From assembly GCA_036261915.1 (NCBI GenBank), contig DATAJX010000002.1, forward strand, positions 186,001-250,000: a stretch of DNA of 64,000 bases, read 5' to 3'. Position numbers and translations under genes: made by a program. This DNA is from DATAJX01 sp036261915. Its GTDB lineage: Bacteria; Pseudomonadota; Alphaproteobacteria; UBA2136; UBA6156. Positions 59,618 through 64,000 of the stretch are shown here, one piece after another. Every line of letters begins with the position of its first letter. The stretch's first letter is position 1. Below the pieces are notes generated by a model. It searched no databases. It was not told the DNA's origin and worked only from the letters and a program-made list of their open reading frames with translations.

Positions 59618-62254
59618 ATGGCTACGCTGGAAAACCAACCGATTGTTCCCATCAGCATTGAAAGCGAAATGCGCAAAAGCTACCTCGACTACGCCATGAG
59701 CGTGATCGTGAGCCGTGCGCTGCCCGATGTGCGCGACGGCCTCAAACCGGTGCACCGCCGCATTCTGTTTGCCCAAAAGGAGATGGGCAACGACTGGAAC
59801 CGTAAACACCTTAAATCGGCGCGTGTGGTCGGTGATGTCATGGGTAAATACCACCCCCATGGCGACAGCGCTATTTACGATTCGCTGGTGCGCATGGCTC
59901 AGGATTTCTCCCTTCGCCTGCCGCTGGAAGACGGGCAGGGGAACTTCGGCAGCATGGACGGCGATAGCCCCGCCGCCATGCGTTATACCGAAGTGCGCCT
60001 GAGCCGTGCCGGCAGCGCCATGCTGGCCGATCTGGATGAAGATACGGTTGAATGGCGGCCCAACTACGATGGGCAAGAGAAAGAGCCCGCCGTCCTTCCC
60101 ACCCGCATCCCCAACCTGCTGGTCAACGGCGCAGGCGGTATTGCCGTAGGTATGGCCACCAACATCCCGCCCTATAACCTGGGCGAGGTGATCGACGCCT
60201 GTTTGCACCTGATCACCAACCCCGAGGCCGATATCGCCGAACTCAACGCCATCGTCCCGGGGCCCGATTTCCCCACCGGCGGCAGCATCATGGGCCGTGG
60301 CGGTATCGTTACCGGCCATGCCATGGGCCGTGGCAGCATGGTCATTCGCGGCACCACTAAAATCGAAGGCGAAGACACCAACAAGCCGGTCATCGTCATC
60401 AACGAAGTCCCTTACCAGGTCAACAAGGCCCTGCTGGTCGAACGCATCGCCGACCTGGTGAAGGAAAAGGTCATTGAAGACATCGGCGACCTGCGTGATG
60501 AATCCGACCGCGACGGTATGCGCGTGGTCATCGAACTCAAGCGTGGCGCCAACGCCGAAGTGGTGCTTAACCAACTGTACAAGCACACCAACCTGCAAAC
60601 CTCGTTCAGCTACAACATGGTGGTGCTCGATAAAGGCCTGCCGCGCCTCTATGGCATCGGCGAGATCCTGCGCTGCTTCATCGCCCACCGCGAAGAGGTG
60701 GTTACCCGCCGCACCCGTTTCCGCCTGGGCAAGGCGCGCGACCGTGCCCACATTTTGGTGGGCTTGTCGGTGGCCGTGGCCAACCTCGACGAAGTCATCA
60801 AGATCATCCGCGGCGCGCCCGACCCGAGCATTGCGAAGGAGCAGCTTATCAGCCGCCGCTTCCCCGCCAACAGCGTCAAGCCGCTGCTCGAACTGCTGGG
60901 CGAAACCTTCGATGCCGAAAGTTACCAGATGTCGGCCATCCAGGCGCAAGCGATCCTGGACCTCCGCCTGCACCGTCTGACCGGACTTGAACGCGATAAG
61001 ATCAACGCAGAAACGCAGGAAATATCCGATACCATCAGCTTCCTGCTCAATATTCTGGGTAACCGCAGCGTGATGCAGCAAGTGGTGCGCGAAGAACTGA
61101 TTGAAGTGAAAGAGCAATTCGCCACGCCGCGCAAAACGCAAATCCTCGATAACGCGTCCGACGTGAACCTCGAAGACCTGATTGTGCCTGAAGACGTTGT
61201 GGTCACCATCAGCTCAGACGGCTACGCCAAGCGCGTGCCGCAAGCCACTTTCCGCGCGCAACGCCGCGGCGGCAAGGGCAAGGCGGCCGCCAACCTGCGC
61301 GAAAATGAGCAAATGGCCACCCTGTTTGTGTGCAACACGCACGATCCTGTGCTGTTCTTCACCAGCAAGGGCAATGTGTTCCGTATCAAGGCTTACGAGC
61401 TACCCGCCGCTAATACCCAAACCCGTGGCAAGGCGCTGGTTAACCTGCTGCAACTGCAAAAAGACGAAACCATCGCCGCCGTGGTGCCTATCCCGCGCGA
61501 TGAAAGCACTCACGCCCATCACTTCCTGGTGTTCGCGACAGAGAAGGGCATGGTCCGCAAAACGCCGCTGACCGCCTACGCCAATGTGCGTACCAATGGT
61601 ATTTACGGTATGGGGCTTAACGACGACGACCGCCTGCTGGCTGTGCACCTGCTGCCGCGCGATGCCCAGGAGAATGGCGGCGCCAGCGTGCTTATCTCCA
61701 GTAAAAATGGCCAAGCCGTGCGTTTCAGCGCAGCCGAAGAAGAAATCCGCCCCATCGCCAGCCGCACCAGTATCGGTGTGCGCGGCATGAGCCTGCGCAA
61801 TGGCGACAGTGCCATGGCCATGCACGTGATGGTGCGTAACCATGTCACCCACGTCCTCACCGTCACCGAAAACGGCTACGGCAAACTCAGTGTGGCCGAC
61901 GAGTACCCCGAAAAAGGCCGCGGCACGATGGGCGTCATCTCCATCCAGACCACCGATCGCAACGGTCCGGTCGTTGCGGCCATCCCGGTTCATACCGACG
62001 ATCAGGTGATGATCGCCACCGCCGACGGCCAGATGATCCGCATGAAGGTGGGCGATATCTCGGTCATGGGCCGTAATACCCAGGGCGTGCGCCTGTTCAG
62101 CACCGACGGCGCCAAGGTCAAGCTCGTCACCCGCCTGGCCACTGCCATGCTGGGGAATGACGACGACGCCGGCGATGAAGCCGCAAGCACCGACGAAGCC
62201 GTGAGCGTACCTGCGGCGAATGAAGGCGCCGACAGTGAAAAGGTCGTCAACTAA
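59618..62254 (+). CDS. gyrA: DNA gyrase subunit A
   Basis: An 878-residue subunit that introduces negative supercoils with GyrB. The catalytic Tyr is Tyr123 (AAMRYTEVR). The quinolone-determining region reads HPHGDSAIYDSL with Ser84 and Asp88, the quinolone-sensitive form. The GyrA box QRRGGKG starts the C-terminal wrapping domain. The last 35 residues are acidic and probably disordered (DDDAGDEAASTDEAV). It overlaps ogt by 35 bases. Confidence 0.97.
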   Translation: MATLENQPIVPISIESEMRKSYLDYAMSVIVSRALPDVRDGLKPVHRRILFAQKEMGNDWNRKHLKSARVVGDVMGKYHPHGDSAIYDSLVRMAQDFSLRLPLEDGQGNFGSMDGDSPAAMRYTEVRLSRAGSAMLADLDEDTVEWRPNYDGQEKEPAVLPTRIPNLLVNGAGGIAVGMATNIPPYNLGEVIDACLHLITNPEADIAELNAIVPGPDFPTGGSIMGRGGIVTGHAMGRGSMVIRGTTKIEGEDTNKPVIVINEVPYQVNKALLVERIADLVKEKVIEDIGDLRDESDRDGMRVVIELKRGANAEVVLNQLYKHTNLQTSFSYNMVVLDKGLPRLYGIGEILRCFIAHREEVVTRRTRFRLGKARDRAHILVGLSVAVANLDEVIKIIRGAPDPSIAKEQLISRRFPANSVKPLLELLGETFDAESYQMSAIQAQAILDLRLHRLTGLERDKINAETQEISDTISFLLNILGNRSVMQQVVREELIEVKEQFATPRKTQILDNASDVNLEDLIVPEDVVVTISSDGYAKRVPQATFRAQRRGGKGKAAANLRENEQMATLFVCNTHDPVLFFTSKGNVFRIKAYELPAANTQTRGKALVNLLQLQKDETIAAVVPIPRDESTHAHHFLVFATEKGMVRKTPLTAYANVRTNGIYGMGLNDDDRLLAVHLLPRDAQENGGASVLISSKNGQAVRFSAAEEEIRPIASRTSIGVRGMSLRNGDSAMAMHVMVRNHVTHVLTVTENGYGKLSVADEYPEKGRGTMGVISIQTTDRNGPVVAAIPVHTDDQVMIATADGQMIRMKVGDISVMGRNTQGVRLFSTDGAKVKLVTRLATAMLGNDDDAGDEAASTDEAVSVPAANEGADSEKVVN

Positions 62255-62714
62255 GCCCGTAGCGTTACGCATTGTAGCGTGGCCCAGCACCCCGCTGGGC
62301 CCGCTGTGGGCCGAAGTTGATGCCAAAGGGGCTGTGCTGGCCCTGCAATGGGGCAGGCCGCCTAAAAACGCCACTGTCGTCAGCGTTCCATCGCTGCAAA
62401 AAAGTATCGATGCCTATTTCAAGAAAGGCGCCAGCCTCGATAAGGTCAAAATCAGGCTTGAGGGCACACCGTTCCAGCAAAAAATCTGGCAGGCGGTGCG
62501 CAGTATCCCGCCCGGTACGGTCATGAGCTACGGCGAACTGGCACACGAGCATCACACCGGCCCCCGCGCGGTGGCGCGGGTGCTGGCCAGCACGGTTATT
62601 CCGCTTATCATTCCCTGCCATCGCGTGGTGGCGGCGGGCGGCAAGCTCGGCGGTTACGGCCACATGGGGCTCGAACATAAAAAATGGCTTTTACAACACG
62701 AAGGTGCACTATGA
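62220..62714 (+). CDS. ogt: Methylated-DNA-protein cysteine methyltransferase
   Basis: A 164-residue repair protein that takes the methyl group from O6-methylguanine onto its own Cys. The active box IIPCHRVV is followed by GGYG. The helix-turn-helix recognition segment (GPRAVARVLAS) is present. ATG 62220 lies inside the end of gyrA; GTG 62235 is an equally possible start. Its end overlaps the next gene by 4 bases. Confidence 0.93.
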   Translation: MKAPTVKRSSTKPVALRIVAWPSTPLGPLWAEVDAKGAVLALQWGRPPKNATVVSVPSLQKSIDAYFKKGASLDKVKIRLEGTPFQQKIWQAVRSIPPGTVMSYGELAHEHHTGPRAVARVLASTVIPLIIPCHRVVAAGGKLGGYGHMGLEHKKWLLQHEGAL

Positions 62715-63265
62715 AAAAACTGCTGTTGCTCGCCACTCTCCTGCTTGGCGCCTGCAGCTTGGATGATGCCCGCCGCGAGATCGACATCCAACTGTACCCA
62801 AACTATACCCCGGCCTACATCATGTTCGCGTTCGAGCAGGGCGATGTCATCGTCGAGGTCAATGGCCAAAACAAGCTGGCCCAACGCCTGCTCGAACTGG
62901 TGCAGCAGGGTTATTACAACGGCTCCTCCATTTACAATACCGTGCCCGGCCGCATGGTCCAGTTCGGCGAGGCTTACTGGCAAGGCGGTTCCAGCCCGCG
63001 CATCATGGCGGGTTTTCCGCCGCGCCCCACGCGTGAACTTAAAGGCAACAATGTGGCTTTGCCCGTGTTGGCCAGGCCCACGCCCGACACCATCATCGTC
63101 GGCCCGCAGGTCATCATCGCCAGTAATTTTGCGGTCAGTGCCGCGCAGGTCGGTCACGATGTGGTGCCCATCGGCAAAGTGGTGCAGGGCGAAGAGTTCA
63201 TGAAAAAAGCGGTCAAGGGCGATAAAATCATTTCAGCCGCCATCGGCCAAAATATTGCAAAATAA
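62711..63265 (+). CDS. Cyclophilin-like lipoprotein (peptidyl-prolyl isomerase fold)
   Basis: A 184-residue protein with a lipoprotein signal peptide and lipobox LGAC. The segment YYNGSSIYNTVPGRMVQFGE follows the order of the cyclophilin YYDGxxFHRVIxGFMxQGGD motif, and the later IASNFAVSAAQ, VVPIGKVVQGEEFMKK fit the fold's end. The catalytic Arg appears as Tyr in this copy, so isomerase activity is doubtful. It may be a scaffold or a chaperone in the periplasm. Confidence 0.75.
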   Translation: MKKLLLLATLLLGACSLDDARREIDIQLYPNYTPAYIMFAFEQGDVIVEVNGQNKLAQRLLELVQQGYYNGSSIYNTVPGRMVQFGEAYWQGGSSPRIMAGFPPRPTRELKGNNVALPVLARPTPDTIIVGPQVIIASNFAVSAAQVGHDVVPIGKVVQGEEFMKKAVKGDKIISAAIGQNIAK

Positions 63266-63288
63266 GCCTTTTACCGCTATGGCGGGGC

Positions 63289-64000
63289 ATGGGGTTCACA
63301 TTAACCGATTTCGATTACCACCTGCCGGAAGGGCTTATCGCCCACACGGCGGCCGAGCCGCGCGATAGCGCGCGCCTGCTGCGCTGGCCCGAAGGCGCCA
63401 TCGGCACCGTGGCCGACCTGCCTGAATTCCTGAATAAGGGCGATCTATTGGTGGTGAATACCAGCAAGGTCATTCCGGCCCGCCTGCACGGCGTGCGCAA
63501 GGCCCGGCTTACGGGGCACGATGTCGAGGTCGAAATCCTGCTGCACCAGTCCCAAACCTCAACGCTTGAAAAATGGACCGCTTTTGCCCGCCCGGGCCGC
63601 CGCCTGAAAGAAGGCGATGTCATCCTCTTGCCTGCCGACGCCACGGCCACCATCGAAAGCAAGCAGCCAGACGGCCAGATCACCATAACCCTGCACACGC
63701 CTGGGCATGTGGCCGGCTGGCTGGAAAAACATGGCCACACGCCGTTGCCGCCGTACATCCACGCCGATGATTCGCAAGCGGTGCGGGCCCGCTACCAAAC
63801 CGTTTACGCCGACGCGCATAAGCCGGGCAGCGTGGCCGCGCCCACCGCAGGGCTGCATTTTACCCCAGAGTTGCTCGCCAAACTCAAAGGGCAGGGGGTT
63901 AACATCGCGCATGTCACCCTGCACGTCGGGGCAGGTACTTTCCTTAACCCCACCGATGAGCAGGTCCAAAATAAAAAACTCCACCCCGAGTTTGCCCACC
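63289..64000 (+). CDS. queA: S-adenosylmethionine:tRNA ribosyltransferase-isomerase QueA (cut by window edge)
   Basis: An open frame from ATG 63289 to the right edge, giving 237 residues. QueA converts the queuosine precursor in tRNA. Visible signatures are LTDFDYHLPEGLIAHTAAEPRD at the start, GDLLVVNTSKVIPARLHG, and GSVAAPTAGLHFTPELL followed by VTLHVGAGTF. The C-terminus lies beyond the window. It is in the usual neighbourhood of a cyclophilin-like gene; tgt normally follows. Confidence 0.95.
   Translation, partial: MGFTLTDFDYHLPEGLIAHTAAEPRDSARLLRWPEGAIGTVADLPEFLNKGDLLVVNTSKVIPARLHGVRKARLTGHDVEVEILLHQSQTSTLEKWTAFARPGRRLKEGDVILLPADATATIESKQPDGQITITLHTPGHVAGWLEKHGHTPLPPYIHADDSQAVRARYQTVYADAHKPGSVAAPTAGLHFTPELLAKLKGQGVNIAHVTLHVGAGTFLNPTDEQVQNKKLHPEFAH

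Noticed and set aside
59591..61141. Minus-strand frame opposite gyrA (516 codons)
   Set aside because: Antisense shadow of gyrA.

Overview
The window looks like chromosomal DNA of an alphaproteobacterium with roughly 60% G+C. The reasons are the block rsh - DUF2062 - acpS - lepB - rnc - era - recO, one bifunctional RelA/SpoT enzyme, a split proton-translocating transhydrogenase (pntAA, pntAB, pntB), Hda-type DnaA regulation, a family-4 uracil-DNA glycosylase of alphaproteobacterial type, and a HrcA-type CIRCE site before groESL. LptD, LptF, LptG, KdsA and an LpxR-like protein show an LPS-bearing outer membrane. The species cannot be told from the sequence; several orphan genes suggest a poorly sampled lineage.

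Layout. 0-1.7 kb: a partial unknown gene, a hairpin-rich gap, a papain-like small protein and an unknown gene. 1.7-8.7 kb: stringent response, lipid, protein-export and RNA-processing operon, then recO and msrA. 8.7-10.3 kb: small unknown genes with their own terminators. 10.4-17 kb: envelope genes (kdsA, ftsB, a periplasmic His/Met-rich protein, and lptF-lptG-lptD on the minus strand). 17-28.4 kb: pepA, holC, ndk, a DUF2066-like protein, hda, a DegP-type protease, rarA, a hydrolase, rluC and an AsmA protein. 28.5-36 kb: an accessory, surface-directed region holding tRNA-Pro, an autotransporter, a lipoprotein hydrolase, a nicotianamine-synthase-like enzyme and a three-gene cluster that looks like a curli/Hfa-type amyloid adhesin with a CsgG-like lipoprotein. 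36-45.5 kb: trhO, a HerA-like ATPase, alkB, an lpxR-like gene, a glycosylase, a MazG-like gene, two more tRNA-Pro genes and the pnt operon with an extra membrane gene inside it. 45.5-53.6 kb: small unknowns, rpe, groESL, an ABC exporter, nfu, secreted proteins, and tRNA-Arg with a duplicated 3' end. 53.6-64 kb: a prepilin peptidase, a short CCA-enzyme-like protein, SCO1, maeB, mgtE, gyrA, ogt, a cyclophilin-like lipoprotein and the start of queA.

The + strand is clearly G-rich over most of the window, even under minus-strand genes, and this bias fades after about 56-59 kb, which hints at a replichore boundary. The best leads for something new are the amyloid-like cluster (34.2-36.0 kb), the nicotianamine-synthase-like gene (32.4 kb), nucleoside diphosphate kinase with a histone-like tail (19.2 kb), leucyl aminopeptidase with an AT-hook tail (17.1 kb), and msrA with a second, stronger internal start.
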